The translations under genes and the position numbers were made by a program. Below, piece by piece: positions 11,692 through 23,876 of a DNA stretch of 64,000 nucleotides. Each line of letters starts with the position of its first letter. Position 1 is the first letter of the stretch. The notes under the pieces were generated by a model. The model saw only the letters and a program-made list of their open reading frames with translations. It was not told where the DNA came from and searched no databases. Origin of the DNA: Leptidea sinapis (lineage: Eukaryota > Arthropoda > Insecta > Lepidoptera > Pieridae); contig NC_066292.1 in assembly GCF_905404315.1 (NCBI RefSeq), forward strand, positions 11,532,001-11,596,000, written 5' to 3'.

Positions 11692-11905
11692 CTTTTTTTT
11701 TATGTGACAATAAGAGATGAGACGAGAAGGAGGTTCAGTTGATGGTAATTTATACGCCCTGCGAATTACAATGCAGTGCTGCTTAGAATTCTTGAAAATC
11801 CCAAAATTTCCGAGCGGTACCACAATTGCGCTCGTCTCCTTCAGAAGAGAAGTTAAATCTCGTTTTTCCAGTTATTTCGCTAGCTACAATGCCTTTGTCA
11901 TGTAA
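11692..11905 (-). repeat. family S short interspersed repeat, truncated
   Basis: Matches the reverse complement of the 300-bp family S (GATGAGACGAGAAGGAGGTT, GCCCTGCGAATTACAATGCA, CTCGTCTCCTTCAGAAG). It is diverged and lacks the 5' quarter. Confidence 0.75.
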
Positions 11906-12210
11906 TGCCAATACCTAAACTAGTAAATTGATGTCTAGTTAAAGTAAACAACGAAGTAATATTCAAGATACGATGGAGTAATTTAGGTATTGTTTTCGGC
12001 ATTTCATATTTCATTTCATACGTGATTATTCTTCAATTGATGGATTGACTTGACAGTTCTGTGTGTTTGTTCTTGTTCAGTTTAACTTAAGAGCCAGATA
12101 AAATTCTTGTACATTAGCTCTGATGTTGCAATGAAACATAGGTGACAGAGATCTGTCCATGCATGCGTAATTAAAAAGGAAAAAAATACATTTACTAAAA
12201 TTTTAACATA

Positions 12211-12325
12211 AAAACAACCGACTTCAAAAATACCATTCCAATATAATAGATATAATATGCACTAGCACTAAAAAGTATAAAAATAGTAGGGTATTTTTAT
12301 ACAATCTAATTAATGAATCTAATTC
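12211..12325 (-). mobile_element. MITE remnant, ACAACCGACTT family
   Basis: It begins with the terminal repeat AAAACAACCGACTTCAAAAA and carries the internal ATGCACTAGCACTAAAAAGT segment in reverse. The other terminus is missing. Complete and partial relatives are at 47.6 and 22.0 kb. Confidence 0.65.
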
Positions 12326-12372
12326 TCCAAATGATTTGAGTTTTCTTTAATGTTAATTCCGCCAATATTTGT
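12323..12372 (-). repeat. fragment of the repeat found in the 60.2-kb palindrome
   Basis: GAGTTTTCTTTAATGTTAAT followed by TCCGCCAATATTTGT matches the outer part of the inverted repeat at 60181-60438. Confidence 0.6.
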
Positions 12373-12379
12373 CTTGTAC

Positions 12380-13320
12380 CGTGCAAAGTAATAAACGTGG
12401 AATATTATTATGCTTAATCTGGTCAGAAGTATAGTTAAAATTAAACATGAAAAATAGTTTAACGGTTGCATTGGAACCTGTTATTCACGCCAATCTCTGT
12501 TCAATATTCCTGTGACATTCAAATGAAATGGGTGATAAAGGAAACCAAATTCCTGCGATAGCAAGACGCAAAGTAGATTTTAGTGCCAATGTCATTAAAC
12601 TGATAATGGAGGTGCACTTAGTATTCGTACTATTACGGCTATCAAAGCAGCTAAAGAAAGAATTCAAAAGAAGTCCTTTTCGAAAGCGAAATATACTATC
12701 TCAGGAAATTAATAATACACCTACAACCATGTTGCGTATTATAATAGACTATGACTAAAGACTTGTAGGTTAAGTGGTCATTATTAATGACTCAATAATT
12801 TAAAAATTAACAAGGTGGTAAAACCAAAAAATAATTACGTTTCAATTGCTAAAACAAAATGATCTTGCCTAGTGTTCGCGTCCGTCTCGCGCCTTACCAA
12901 GTGTTACTACTTTAAATGTGCGTATACAATAGACTTTGAACATTACTGCTATGAAATAGGGTCTTATATTGAGTGATTGTTTTAATGTTATCTATATGAG
13001 ATAGTGTAAACGTATGTACAACGCCACTCGGCCTTTTTTTACGACCTTTTAATATAAGTTATTGGGAGTCTAGTTGTTTATTGTACGTCAAGTTTGAGAC
13101 AGACTACCTGAAAATACCTTTTTACTTTGGTAAAACAATTAATTTATAACACTAAAGTTATTATAGTACTTCAATAGTATAGATTAATTATTTTAAAGTA
13201 CCAGCAAACTTGAAACATGAGTAATCTCCTACTCTCTTCATTTTCCGAAATCCTGTGCCGTTCTTTATCATTTATTTGTATCCCTGTATCCTTTTCCACG
13301 ATTTCCTGAACACCATTCTG
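12380..13320. other. no gene recognised
   Basis: The 76-codon open frame at 12528-12758 has no recognised family and is taken as chance. Confidence 0.4.
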
Positions 13321-13327
13321 TTGATCT

Positions 13328-13530
13328 ACAAATTAAATTGGTAACCATAATTTATGACTCGAACCCGTGCTCTCTCGGGTTCCGTATGAGTGCTCTTATG
13401 AACTGAGCCAACTGTTCGAGTGACTCGTGATTCGTAAGTCTCTGTATTTCTTGATCAACTCTCAAGTTGTTTATCAGGTTGGTTACAAATTTAATTTGAA
13501 TAATTAATCCCAGAAGTGAGAGATAGAACT
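13328..13530. repeat. two family A SINE pieces, inverted
   Basis: A minus-strand head (13340-13430, B-box GGGTTCGAGTC) with its AAATTAAATTGGTAACC tail lies next to a plus-strand tail fragment (13481-13530: GGTTACAAATTTAATTTG, then ATTAATCCCAGAAGTGAGAG). The two GGTTAC-AAATTT tails form an inverted pair. Confidence 0.65.
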
Positions 13531-13534
13531 TACA

Positions 13535-14760
13535 AAAACAAATTGTGACCGCTTCAAATGCTTTTTATGCGAATTGAGCAGTTTCTGAATGAGAGATAAA
13601 TGCTTAAGAGATAAATACACTAGAAAGACATTTCACGAAATAGTTGGTCTCGTGGTTGAATCACCTAATTGTTCAGTCACTCAAGCAAACCAAATTACGT
13701 CTTCAAAGCAAAATATTGAACGGAGAGCTCCAGTTACATTTGAAAGACGGGTTAAGATAAGTAATTATTATTGGAACAAAAATTTTTATATTTAAATCTT
13801 TCAAATAGTCTTAATATAAAATAAAATCCTTTTTATTAAGTAGATTTATGCTTTTCTTCCTTTTGTCGGCAATCCGCAATCTACCAAAAATATATTTTGA
13901 CAATCTTCACATTAGCCCAATAAGTTATCCTATGATACTTAGTAGCCGTTGAATGGGTATATATTTTTTTGCTTGGGGTAAAGTTACGTAATTATTGTTT
14001 AAGTCAAGACCATAAGCCGCAGGGAAAAAACAAGCATTTCTTTTTCAATTTTTAGTTGGTTTCCTGTAGTACAATAACTATTTAAGTGTATTAAAATAAT
14101 TATGTCTCCTTTGGAGTGCAGGCTTAAGTTAAATACCACTATAGCTCTGCAAAAGCCTGTTGTCACTATTATTTTGTCCATTTAAGTAAGACTGAAGGGC
14201 CCTAAGTCACCAATAAAATGCCTGGCATCGGGCCTCCGGGGATTATTAACTGACATCTCCACAGCTGACTTAATCCTCATAACTGTGGTTTCGTGACTCA
14301 GGTTTATTGAGACACTAGATTTTGTAGCTGCTACAGTGCCATAGTTTTCATTTATTGCTTAACTTGAATTTTTTTCACACAACAATATCAGAAACAAATT
14401 CAAATTTGAGTCCTTATTTATTTTCGTATTCTTAATTTATTTTCGTCTGAAAATATTTGGGTATTCATTCGCAGGGTCCGTGAAAGGATGATATATAAAC
14501 CAGTCCGGAACCTGACTTCCAGGGAAAGTTGGGTTCTTCTTGCCAGCTGTGATCAGGTGCAGAGAGTGCTGGAAAATCCATGGTACATTTTTAAAATGCG
14601 CATTGTAAGAGGTTTTATAACACGAACTAATACAGTCTCTTGTTTGATATTATTGTTTACAAGATTTGAAGTTTTAAAGTTGAAGTTTTATAGTTGTAAA
14701 AATATATTTTATATAAACTGTGCTTATAACTGTATTTACAATACTTAATTTCATTTCATT
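13535..14760. other. no gene recognised
   Basis: AT-rich sequence with short chance frames only. Confidence 0.4.
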
Positions 14761-14764
14761 ATCA

Positions 14765-14967
14765 CTACAAGGCAGTGTATAAAAAATGCTAGCAGTATTT
14801 CTGGGTTGGATAGCTAGGCTGCTCCGTTGGCTGTAATAGCATACAGCTTTTGGATTTTCCCTGTCGAGACGCGTTGATAGTACTTTGCACATTATCCACG
14901 CCTCTTCACCGCATAGACCAAGTATCTCGACACCCAGCGGCACAAACAATGACATTGAAGCGAGCAT
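14765..14967 (-). pseudogene. retrotransposon polyprotein C-terminal remnant
   Basis: The minus strand reads PLGVEILGLCGEEAWIMCKV, then LSTRLDRENPKAVCYYSQR and SSLAIQPRNTASI. It resembles an insect retroelement motif of the form LG-WG-EA...L-TGDPRAGSYLSQRISLAIQRGNAASILGT (recalled, not searched). A second remnant of the same type is at 20.97 kb. The clade is not certain. Confidence 0.45.
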
Positions 14968-15315
14968 GACAAAATAACTACAACAAAAAAAAAACGATAA
15001 AAATAAGTATCTAAATATTGTGCGATATTCACCAAAGACCTCTTACAATTTGTCCATTATTAATATAATATTTTTATTAAAATCAATTAAAGGCTAAAAT
15101 CCTTTAGGGCAAATCATACACAAGCTTTGTTATCATTTAAATAATCCTTTACATTAATGTAATAATATTTCACTGTAAGTTTTTGTCAAATGTAGGCTTT
15201 GAATCTGTTCAGTTATATTTTAGTCACTAAACATATTATATTATTAAAACTTTTTTGATGAATTTAAAATTATTGAATTCTATACATTTTATGGCATAAA
15301 TTGACAATTTTCGTT

Positions 15316-17016
15316 TAACCCGACATATGTTGTAGAACTCTTGTTAACACTAAATTTGATATTAAAATTCTGACCTTTAATATCAGAAGTATCCAACGTA
15401 ATCTCGATAGCTTTTTGGTGACCCTGTCTGGATTTAGTATGCTCTTTGACGTTATAGTATTGACCGAATGCTGGATACATGAGGACTCTACCATACCCCA
15501 AATAGAGGGATACAATTTTTTTAGAACTAATAAATACATAAATAGAGCAGGAGGCGTAGTTGCTTATGTAAATGAACGTTGGTCACCGCAAGTTGATGAG
15601 CCCGTTTTTGAAGATGCAAATTGCTTAAAAATTACTTTAAAAAATCAACTTGTCGTACTAGCCCTATATCGATCGCCGTCATTTATAAATACATCGCCTT
15701 TTCTAGATTCTCTAGCTACAGTAATCCAAGATATTAAAGATGCTCGTTGTGTAATTGTTGCTGGGGATATTAATATTAATATTTGCTCTAATGATGATAG
15801 TCAAATGGCTACTTGCGCGAAATATCTGTGTTTGTTAGCAGAGCTAAACCTTCAGCCTATCGTAAATAAACCTACACGGATTAATTCGTGCCTAGATCAC
15901 ATTCACGTAACTTCTAAGTACCACTCGGAGTCAGTTATTTACAAATCAGATATTACAGATCATGATATTGTAATTGCCGGAATAGTAACTAAAGATACCA
16001 AACAACATAAAACTTGCAGACTCACAAAGAATTATAATCTAGAGCGCATTGTAGAAGAATTAAGACAGGCTGACTGGACAGAAGTCTATAATAGCATTGA
16101 TATAAACAAAGCAGTATCTGTTTTTGATACTATTCTAACAAACATTATAAGCAAACATTTAGAAGAGAAACGAATAAGTCGATCCAGAATTACTTTCAAG
16201 CCTTGGATGACGCCTGGTCTAATTAGGTGTGCTGGGCACAAAGATCGCTTACATTTACACTTACGTAATAATCCCAACAATAACACGGTCAGGCTCATTT
16301 ACACACTTTACCGAAATTTTTACTATGATCTTTTGCGAAAACTAAAACACAAACATGAGTCATTTGAATTGGAAAAAAACAAACACGACCCTAAAAAGCT
16401 CTGGAAGAGTATAAGAACAATTTCCCACACCAAGAAAATAAATCAAGTACCACTAGAACTCACCAATATTAAAGATACTGTAACGGAATCTCTGGATTAT
16501 TCCAATGAATATTTTGCAGGCATAGGTAAAGCTCTTGCAAACAAGATACTCACAGCATGCAATGAAACAGAAGTTTCACTCGCTAGTAAGATAATACTCG
16601 AAAATACTCCAGCGCAATCATTTTTCTTAGGACCCACTGATGAACGAGAAATTGAATCCTTGATAAGTAACTCTAATCTTGACAGTGCTCCTGGACTGGA
16701 TGGAATATCAAACCGCCTTTTGAATATTAGCAAAAAATATATTACTCCCCCCCTGACGAGCATATGTAATCTAAGTTTATCTCAAGGCATTTTTCCTACT
16801 GCCTGGAAAATGGCTGCAATTGTTCCTATTCATAAGTCGGGTAACAAATTGAATCCTACGAACTATAGACCGATTTCTTTATTAGGATCATTCTCAAAAA
16901 TTTTGGAAAAACTAGTACACAAGCGATTGACAAGTTTTCTTGACGCACATAAAATAATATCTGACAGACAATTCGGGTTTTGCACTAAAAAATCAACGGA
17001 AAACGCTATGACTTAG
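15316..17016 (+). pseudogene. LINE endonuclease and RT N-terminal part
   Basis: The first 220 or so residues are an EEP endonuclease. The opening strand is ILTFNIRSIQRNL (15367-15405), the catalytic Glu is in VLTECW (about 15458-15475), the central motif is VAGDINI near 15767, and the last motif is SDITDHDIV near 15946, so the usual catalytic positions look intact. A linker of about 180 residues follows, then the RT start: SAPGLDGISNRLL near 16685, WKMAAIVPIHKSGN near 16805, and NYRPISLLGSFSKILE near 16860. The frame ends at a stop just after STENAMT, where the next RT block continues in another frame (17028 on), so a frameshift has split the enzyme. Confidence 0.88.
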
Positions 17017-17027
17017 TAACAAAAATT

Positions 17028-17267
17028 ATGTCTTCCAAACTAGATAAGCAGCAAGCATGTATCGGTGTATTTTTAGACCTCGCGAAGGCTTTTGTTACAG
17101 TCTGTATTCCTATACTTTTACGAAAACTTGAGCTCCTAGGTATTCGAGGTAATTGCCTGAACTGGTTCAAAAGCTATTTAATGTGCCGAACTCAGTGTGT
17201 TATAGTGGATCATAAGAAAAGCAATCTAAGTACAATAGATTTTGGCGTCCCCCAAGGAAGTATATAA
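17028..17267 (+). pseudogene. LINE RT middle part, frameshifted
   Basis: Carries RT motif A as VFLDLAKAFVTVC. The catalytic Asp (DLAKAF) is kept, but the usual following Asp is Val. It ends with FGVPQGSI and a stop where the family continues LGP-LFLLYIND. The next block lies in a different frame. Confidence 0.85.
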
Positions 17268-17284
17268 GCCCCACGTTATTCCTT

Positions 17285-18202
17285 TTGTATATAAATGACA
17301 TCAAAACTAAAGTATCCAGCTCTGACGTCATCTGTTATGCCGATGATACAGCTCTTTTATTTTACGGGAAAAACTGGGATACTGCACTACACACAGCGGA
17401 ACAAGGAATGAGGAATATTGCAACTTGGCTACAAAATAATCTTCTCACCTTAAATCTCACTAAAACACAGTACATCTGTTTCCATAAAATGAAAACTTCA
17501 TCCCCTTCCCACATTTTTGATATCAAAGTCCACACATGTCCTGTTGCTCTATCTGGCCCTTGCTCTTGCAATAGTATAAGTAGAACTACTCATATAAAAT
17601 ACTTAGGAGTCGTCATGGACGAAAACTTAAACTTTAAGCAACATCTTAATACAACAGCGAAAAGAGTCCGCAAGCTGATCTATATTTTTAAGAACTTACG
17701 CGCTTCGGCATCTTTAAATCTGCTAAAAACCATTTATTTTGCAATCGGTCAATCTGTATTATCTTATTGTATCACCGTATGGGGAGGGGCGGCTACTTCA
17801 CACATGATACTCTTAGAAAGAGCACAGAGAGAAGTCCTTAAAGTGATTTTTAAAAAACCTATTAGATACCCAACACATAAACTATATAAAGACTTAGAAC
17901 TTCTTTCTGTCCGAGGTATATTTATCTTGCGTTTTATGACAAGCATGCATAAGGAGGTCTTGAATTTGCCTAATTATAAAAACCTACTAGATAGCCGTTC
18001 GTACAAGATTCCAACACCAATAATAAATACAACATTTGCAAGTAGATTTAGCCCATTCTTACATACATATATATACAACAAGGTAAATTTAAAATGTTTT
18101 ATTAAAAATTGCTCGGTCCATCAGGTCAAATTTAAAATACAGAGATGGTTACACACACTCACTTATGCAGACATGGAAGCTATTCTTAAGGTGATAGCTT
18201 AG
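17285..18202 (+). pseudogene. LINE RT C-terminal part
   Basis: Opens with YINDI and the catalytic YADD box (17336-17347), followed by thumb-like and C-terminal sequence: TKTQYICFHKMK, IKYLGVVMDENLNFKQHL, SYCITVWGGA, and LERAQREVLKVIFKKP. It ends at 18202 with no RNase H domain. The frame is intact within this block; only the joins to the upstream blocks are broken. Confidence 0.88.
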
Positions 18203-18235
18203 CATTCATATAATGTTAATACTTTGTAACATGAT

Positions 18236-18330
18236 TAATCAGATACTCACACTCACTCACACTCACTCTCACACACACACACACACACACATACACACAC
18301 ACCCAGAGACACAACGTGTACACACACACA
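18236..18330. repeat. CACT/CA microsatellite
   Basis: An imperfect run of CACTCACTCA passing into CA repeats, inside the 3' UTR of the LINE. Confidence 0.9.
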
Positions 18331-18489
18331 CATATACAGAGTGCACTTTTTGACCTTTCGGTTCATATTGTTAACCTTAGGATGTAAATTGGTTGCCTAC
18401 AGGACAGGCTACGCCTAGTGTAGGGACCAAATATAATGTAATATTATGTGATAAAGTGTCTGTATATAATAAATAAATAAATAAAATAA

Positions 18490-19130
18490 AATATCAAAGG
18501 CGTTCTATTCATATAGACAATGCACCTCATACAAAATCAAAGACGAAATATGGCACATGCCACAAATGACACCATAATAACCTTCGACTGCTATGTCTAT
18601 ACATTTCTGATTGTGTCCTTTTCTGTCGTTTCAATCGTCTGTCCCATTCTGACAAGCGGGTCTTGTCTGGGGACTTGTCAATAATATTGTACCATATTTA
18701 ATGAAAATATATTCGTTTTATTAAAAGTGATGTGAAATGATAAGTCACACCATCTTTTTTTTGAGTCGTTAACGTATTATTTAAGCACTTTTTATAGCAC
18801 ACTTAGGACTGTTGATTGACACACAGTTGACACAGGAGTAAGGAGAAAAGTGTGCTTACATTGTCTTTAAGCGCACTTTTGCCGTTCCGTTATCAGATTG
18901 CGAATGATATGTCCATATGTATAGAACGTCATTGCTACGTATCATTATTTTTAGGGGAAGTTGGAGGTCAAGTATCACAGGTGACATAAACCAGCGCAAC
19001 GTGTTTCATAATTTTTTTATTAATAATGCCGACTTCAATTTGCAGAAGAGTTAATAGGTAATTCAATCCCACCAGAAATTTTATATTCTCCTTGTGCAAT
19101 TTCTATACAATACTAGAAATACTTACAAGT
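18490..19130. other. no gene recognised
   Basis: No coding frame or repeat match. Confidence 0.4.
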
Positions 19131-19131
19131 G

Positions 19132-19414
19132 ACAGGCTGCTTTGCACAGTAACCCGGCTAGATTATGGGTACCACAACGGCGCTTATTTCTACCGGGAAG
19201 CAGTAATGTGTAAACTGTGTTTCGGTCTGAAGGGCGCCGTAGCTAGTGAAATTACTGGGGAAATGAGACTTGACATCTTATGTCTTAAGGTGATGAGCGC
19301 AATTATAGTGCCGCTCAGAATTTTTAGGTTTTGTCATGGTAATGGGTAGGGCGTATCAATTATCATCAGCTGAACGTCCTGCTGGTCTCGTCCCTTATTT
19401 TAATAAAAAAAAAT
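19132..19414 (+). repeat. family S short interspersed repeat
   Basis: Near full-length: CCCGGCTAGATTATGGGTAC, GGTCTGAAGGGCGCCGTAGC, then GCTGAACGTCCTGCTGGTCT and a TTATTTTAATAAAAAAAA tail. The internal hairpin (GTGCCGCTCAGAAT and its partner) has lost one arm. Confidence 0.85.
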
Positions 19415-19567
19415 ATTTCAATCAGTAATAACATTAATACATAAGCTTTCTCTAAGTCCTCGGCCTCTAGGCAGCTGTGAGAATAATGAAAGATAGGGTA
19501 AACAGAAACAGTATTTTTGTAGGTATACATTATAATTATATTATATTGAGCAAGGCTCAGAAGAGTA

Positions 19568-19695
19568 AGAATCATCATCATAATATCAACCGGAAGACGT
19601 CCACTGCTGAAGAAAGGCCTGCCCCAAATATCTCCACGACGATCGGTCCTGCGCTGACCTCATCCAGTTTGACCAGATCCTCGCTACATCTTACT
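19568..19695 (-). mobile_element. RTE-type LINE 3' end
   Basis: Starts with ATCATCATCATAATATC (the reverse of a TGATGA tail) and reads GGAAGACGTCCACTGCTGAA, CCCCAAATATCTCCACGACG and ATCGGTCCTGCGCTG. It matches the RTE tails at 54.7 and 58.5 kb. Confidence 0.75.
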
Positions 19696-19779
19696 TACTT
19701 ACCAACAATGTGTTTCCTGCGTAAACAATAGGCGCATTGGTCATTATAATTATTAAGTGATGAGTGACGGGTATACAAA

Positions 19780-20100
19780 GTTTGGAAACCTTTTTAACAG
19801 CAGCCTAATTCCACCACCGGACATTACGTCAAAATGCGAAATTCCTCCCGGATTATGTAGACGTCTGGAATTATAAAACCACGCGGTTTGCAAGAACTTT
19901 TGCCTCACCTAGCTACTTTATGTGGAATCAATTACCGACTGCAGTCTCGAACCGATACAAATCAGGAACTTCAAGAATAGAGCATACTTCCACCTTAATG
20001 TCCAGCAACTCATCTTTTGAGCCCTGGTTTTGCTGATGACTATAAGCGGCCTCAAAACTTCCCATCATGAGGGTCTTTTGCCCCTTCTAGTTAATAAATA
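19780..20100 (+). mobile_element. LINE 3' fragment related to family L
   Basis: Plus-strand reading gives DYVDVWNYKTTRFARTFASP, then SYFMWNQLPTAVSNRYKSG and, in another frame, NFKNRAYFHLN. This aligns with HHLDVWRSSTVRFSRSFLPR...KLWNELPCAVFPGQYDMGTFKKSTYTFLKG of family L, but the nucleotide sequence is far diverged, so it is a sister family. It ends in TTAATAAATAATAAT. Confidence 0.6.
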
Positions 20101-20156
20101 ATAATCGTTTGCTAATAATTCCCTTCATCGTGACTGAAATTGCATAAGTATATATT

Positions 20157-20356
20157 GTGGCCAGGAAGCCGGCTAGATTATGGGTAGCACAACGGCGCCT
20201 ATTTCTGCCGGGAAGCTGTAATGTTTATTACATTACTGTGTTTCGTTCTGAAGGGCGCCGTAGCTAGCGAAATTACTGGGCAAATGTCTCAAGGTGACGA
20301 GCGCAATTGCATTGTAATACATGTAGCGTAGGGCGTATCAATTACCATCAGTTGAA
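20157..20356 (+). repeat. family S short interspersed repeat, deleted
   Basis: Matches the 5' half and part of the 3' half of family S. The central hairpin and the A tail are missing. Confidence 0.75.
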
Positions 20357-20448
20357 CTGAAAATATTCTACAATTAAATTTCAAGAGTAGTACTCCACTA
20401 ACGAATTAAATATCTAACTCAATTATAAGTTTTCTTACAGCAAGAGCG

Positions 20449-20760
20449 GAGCTAAGGCCAAAAGTATTACGCCGGCCAGTATTACAGAAATCAAGTGAAG
20501 CTGGAGTCAGTTAAAATTAATTGTACTTGACAAATATAACTTTACTGCGGATAATATTCACAATTTATGAGGCGACTGCATTTTATAACGACGATTTCGT
20601 AAATGGGACGATTTCACGCTTTATGTCCACCATGAGCTCGTAAACCGCGTTATGCTTTATTTTATTGATACTTTTCATTATTGTTCATAGCCCAGGTTCC
20701 TGTATTTTGATGCAAACTTTACTACACATTCGAGGTATGGAGTGATCGTTGAGAATACTA
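20449..20760 (+). repeat. unclassified repeat, pair with 34988-35290
   Basis: Shared blocks include GAGTCAGTTAAAATTAATTG, ACTTGACAAATAT, TATTCACAATTTATGAGGCG, ACTGCATTTTATAACG and ATGAGCTCGTAAA. Both copies are in the same orientation and each lies beside a family S copy. Confidence 0.55.
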
Positions 20761-20967
20761 TAAAAAACGATATGGGTTGTGTCAGCAATAGTATAATATT
20801 TATTACCAAAATGTGTTAATAAGCTCTACCAACGCCATCAACTGCCGATATCCCAATTAATAAGAACATTTAAGTACTGACTGTGTTAGTAATGTTATTT
20901 TATATAATTATTATTAGAAATAACGATATTAATATTAAAAATAATTATATATAAGTAACATATATAT

Positions 20968-21125
20968 GTTGAAACACTTGGCCCGTGGGGCCCAGAGGCG
21001 CGGAGAATGTTCAAAATACAATCTTCGCGCCTTAATAAGGCTACTGGAAACCCAAGCGCTGGCAGCTATCTCGGTCAATGGATCAGCCTAGCTAGCCAAC
21101 GGAAATGCTGCCAGTATTTTAGGTA
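20968..21125 (+). pseudogene. retrotransposon polyprotein remnant
   Basis: The plus strand reads GNPSAGSYLGQWISLASQRK after a frame change from an upstream GPRGAE-like stretch. It is the same motif type as the minus-strand remnant at 14.8 kb. Only about 50 codons survive. Confidence 0.4.
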
Positions 21126-21129
21126 AGTG

Positions 21130-21600
21130 ATAGTTTTAATTTTATGTAGTCATAGTATTGTAAATATAGATATAAGATTTGTTCTATTTGGATTAATATG
21201 TTTAACTATAATAGCATATAATATTCAGATCTTATGTTAACTTGATTCTTGTATGTTAGTTGGCACAACAGCAGTGCCAACCAACAGTTGGTAGCATCAT
21301 CACGGTAGACGGTTGTGCCCTATAATGTAAGCCAGAGCGCTAAGTTTGAGTAGACATTACTTATTGTGATTTGTAAGGGGACACTATGCCCGTCACTATA
21401 ATTGGCAGTAATCATTATAATTCTAAGTGGAAAATTTTAAACACAGATATAACAGTTTTATTATGTGCGTTTAAATTACCAGCCCCTTCTACAAATGATA
21501 CTATTTTATGTTATACGGATCTTTAAACATTATTTTCAGCAAGAACGTCAACTTGAAATTTTGAGATTAATGGATGGATACGTTATAATTTTATAATGGT
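21130..21600. other. no gene recognised
   Basis: AT-rich; nothing recognised. Confidence 0.4.
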
Positions 21601-21602
21601 TT

Positions 21603-21921
21603 TCTTTTTTATTAAATTATTTTAACAAGCAGGACGTTCAGCTAATGGAAATTGATACGCCCTGCCCATTACAATGCAGTGCCGCTCAGAATTCTTGAAA
21701 ATCCCCAAAAAATTCTGAGCGGCACTACAATTGCGCTCGTCACCTTGAGACGTCACATTGATGTTAAGCCTCATTTGCCCACTAATTTTTTTAGCTATGG
21801 TGCCCTTCAGACCAACAATAATAACCACAATAATGTTTACACATTGCTTTACGGCAGAAATAGGCGCCGTTGTGGTACCCGTAACCTAGCTGGCATCCTG
21901 TGAAAGAGAGCCTCCCACTGG
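21603..21921 (-). repeat. family S short interspersed repeat, full length
   Basis: Runs from the reverse A tail through GCAGGACGTTCAGCTAATGG, the central hairpin (CGCTCAGAATTCTTG with AATTCTGAGCGGCACTAC), and TAGGCGCCGTTGTGGTACCC to GAGCCTCCCACTGG. Confidence 0.85.
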
Positions 21922-21959
21922 TGACTGATTGTTACAAACCTACAATGGCTGTAACCGAT

Positions 21960-22095
21960 TCCAAAAATAACAATAATTGTAACAAGAATTAGATTAATAA
22001 GATTGTATAAAAATACCATTAATGTTTTTACTTTTTGGTGCATATTATATCTATTGTTTTTGATTAGTTTATTTTTGAGGTCGGTTGTTTTTTTG
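21960..22095 (+). mobile_element. MITE, ACAACCGACTT family
   Basis: Shows the internal ACTTTTTGGTGCATATTATA and the right terminal GAGGTCGGTTGTTTTTT. The left terminal repeat is decayed. It aligns with the complete copy at 47.6 kb. Confidence 0.65.
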
Positions 22096-22099
22096 TTAA

Positions 22100-23570
22100 T
22101 TTTTTTAACAATTGAGATTCAGATTCAGTATATTTCTTATCCGTAAAATCTTAAGCTTATTAATGACACTATTCCACTGTATACTTAACGAGTCTTTACT
22201 CTACACTGGTTCAAAAATTCCCAAAAATAAGCTAGGGACTAGGACGTTATCAGTTCATGTGACTCTGAGCGAACTTATTACACTAATTTGTGATAAAAAA
22301 GTGTACTTATAACCAAAATGTTAGCTATATTCTAGGTAAATAAATCTGTGATTGATATATACACACATGTTTATAATCGATTAAGTAACTTTTATAGAGA
22401 GTAGTACCTGCTTAGTTTGATTCAATACAGAGGTTCAATGACGTATCCTTAAATAAACACAATTTAAGAACAGCATTGTTATAATTGCTTGATAACATTC
22501 AACCTTCAGTAAACAGTAATTGAACCAAACAAAATTAAATAATATATTATATTATTGAAAATGTAATGCTTGTTTTTCAATAATTTTATATTTTAGAATA
22601 ACGTACAAGTAAATCTTTGTATTCTTTAAATTCAACCATTTTTTTTTTCAAAATAGAATTTTAAATCACTTAGGTATACTGTATGTATTACTGATATCAT
22701 ATATCATTATCATATATCATTAATTCGTTAAAATTTTACTTACAGGAGCCAACTTACAAAACCGTGAAAAGCTTTCTTCTGCAACACAAAAAAAAAATTA
22801 TAGCAGCTGCTTTGCTACCAAACTATTTGCTTTGAAAAGTATAAAATTTTTTGTTTAACAAACCAGTTTAAATGGTGCTGCAAAAAAACTACGAATTCTT
22901 ATTTAAAGTTCAAAATGTACATGGCAATATAATTTGATTTTAGACTCTGTTCCATTTCAAACCATTCTTTTAGTCAAGGCCGTAATCCATTATTTCCATA
23001 GATAATCTATTGGAAGACTGATAATAAACTTTTGAAGTAACCTCGATCGAATGTAACATCATACCCCCAGACTCTAATCCACATGTTGCATTTTCTGTAT
23101 AAGCCTTAGGGAAATCGGACTTGCTATATTGTTAAAGCAAAATGTGTATTTTCTGATGAAAGTTAGTCTTTTCTACTTAGAACATTTAAGCTATACTTAG
23201 CTGTTGTAAGATAAGAAAACGTCAAACGACCACTAAGCTCAAGGTACAATGAACCTGACTGTAAAGGTAGGAATATGAATATGAATGTTTCATTTCTATT
23301 TTGTATTAAAAATGTCATTATATAACATACTTATTATCTCTAGTAAAGTAGTAGCGTTTTTAAAAATTAGAAAGGGGATGTAATTTCTATAGTTCGTAGC
23401 ATATTATCACCACAGTAGTTTGTATGTGTATTATTTTCAATGTGAGTAAATTAAAAAAAATGCTGCCGAAAGTAATTATTGCCTGCGGACGAAGTCGGGG
23501 GTAAATGCTATTAATGTATATGCTGCAAATGTTATTAGTTGTCCTAAATGTTCATTCCACTAAGACATGA
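22100..23570. other. AT-rich, no gene recognised
   Basis: Apart from a possible Helitron-like 3' remnant near 23480-23510 (GCGGACGAAGTCGGGGGTAA) nothing is recognised. Confidence 0.4.
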
Positions 23571-23571
23571 C

Positions 23572-23876
23572 TTTTATTTTTATGAAAATAAGGAACGAGA
23601 CGAGCAGGATGTTCAGCTAATGGTAATTGATACGCCCTACCCATTACAATGCAGTGCGGTTGAGGATTCATGAAAAACCCAAAAATTCTAAGTGGCACTA
23701 TAATGGCGCTCGTCACCTTGAGACATAAGATGTTAAGTCGCATTTTCTCAGAAATTTCACTCGCTACGGCACCCTTCAGACCGAAAGACAGTAATGATTA
23801 CACATTACTGCTTCACGGCAGAAATAGGCGCCGTTGTGGTACCCATAATCTAGTCGGTTTCCTGTGCAAAGACTAC
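23572..23876 (-). repeat. family S short interspersed repeat
   Basis: Nearly full-length copy from TTTTATGAAAATAAGGAACG to CCATAATCTAGTCGGTTTCC; the last 20 or so bases of the 5' end are missing. Confidence 0.85.

Larger units (their letters stand above)
15316..18485 (+). mobile_element. CR1/L2-like LINE, 5'-truncated, frameshifted
   Basis: An endonuclease plus reverse transcriptase element. The open frame starts without an ATG at 15316 and the element seems to lack its 5' end. The 3' UTR holds a CACTC/CA microsatellite (about 18240-18330) and ends in TAAATAAATAAATAAA. The frame is broken twice, near 17010 and near 17270. A degraded relative with the same C-terminal motif and a CA-rich 3' UTR is at 45.4-45.9 kb. 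Confidence 0.85.

Noticed and set aside
12528..12758. 76-codon open frame from an ATG-like start
   Set aside because: No recognised family, no splice or promoter context; chance length for this region.
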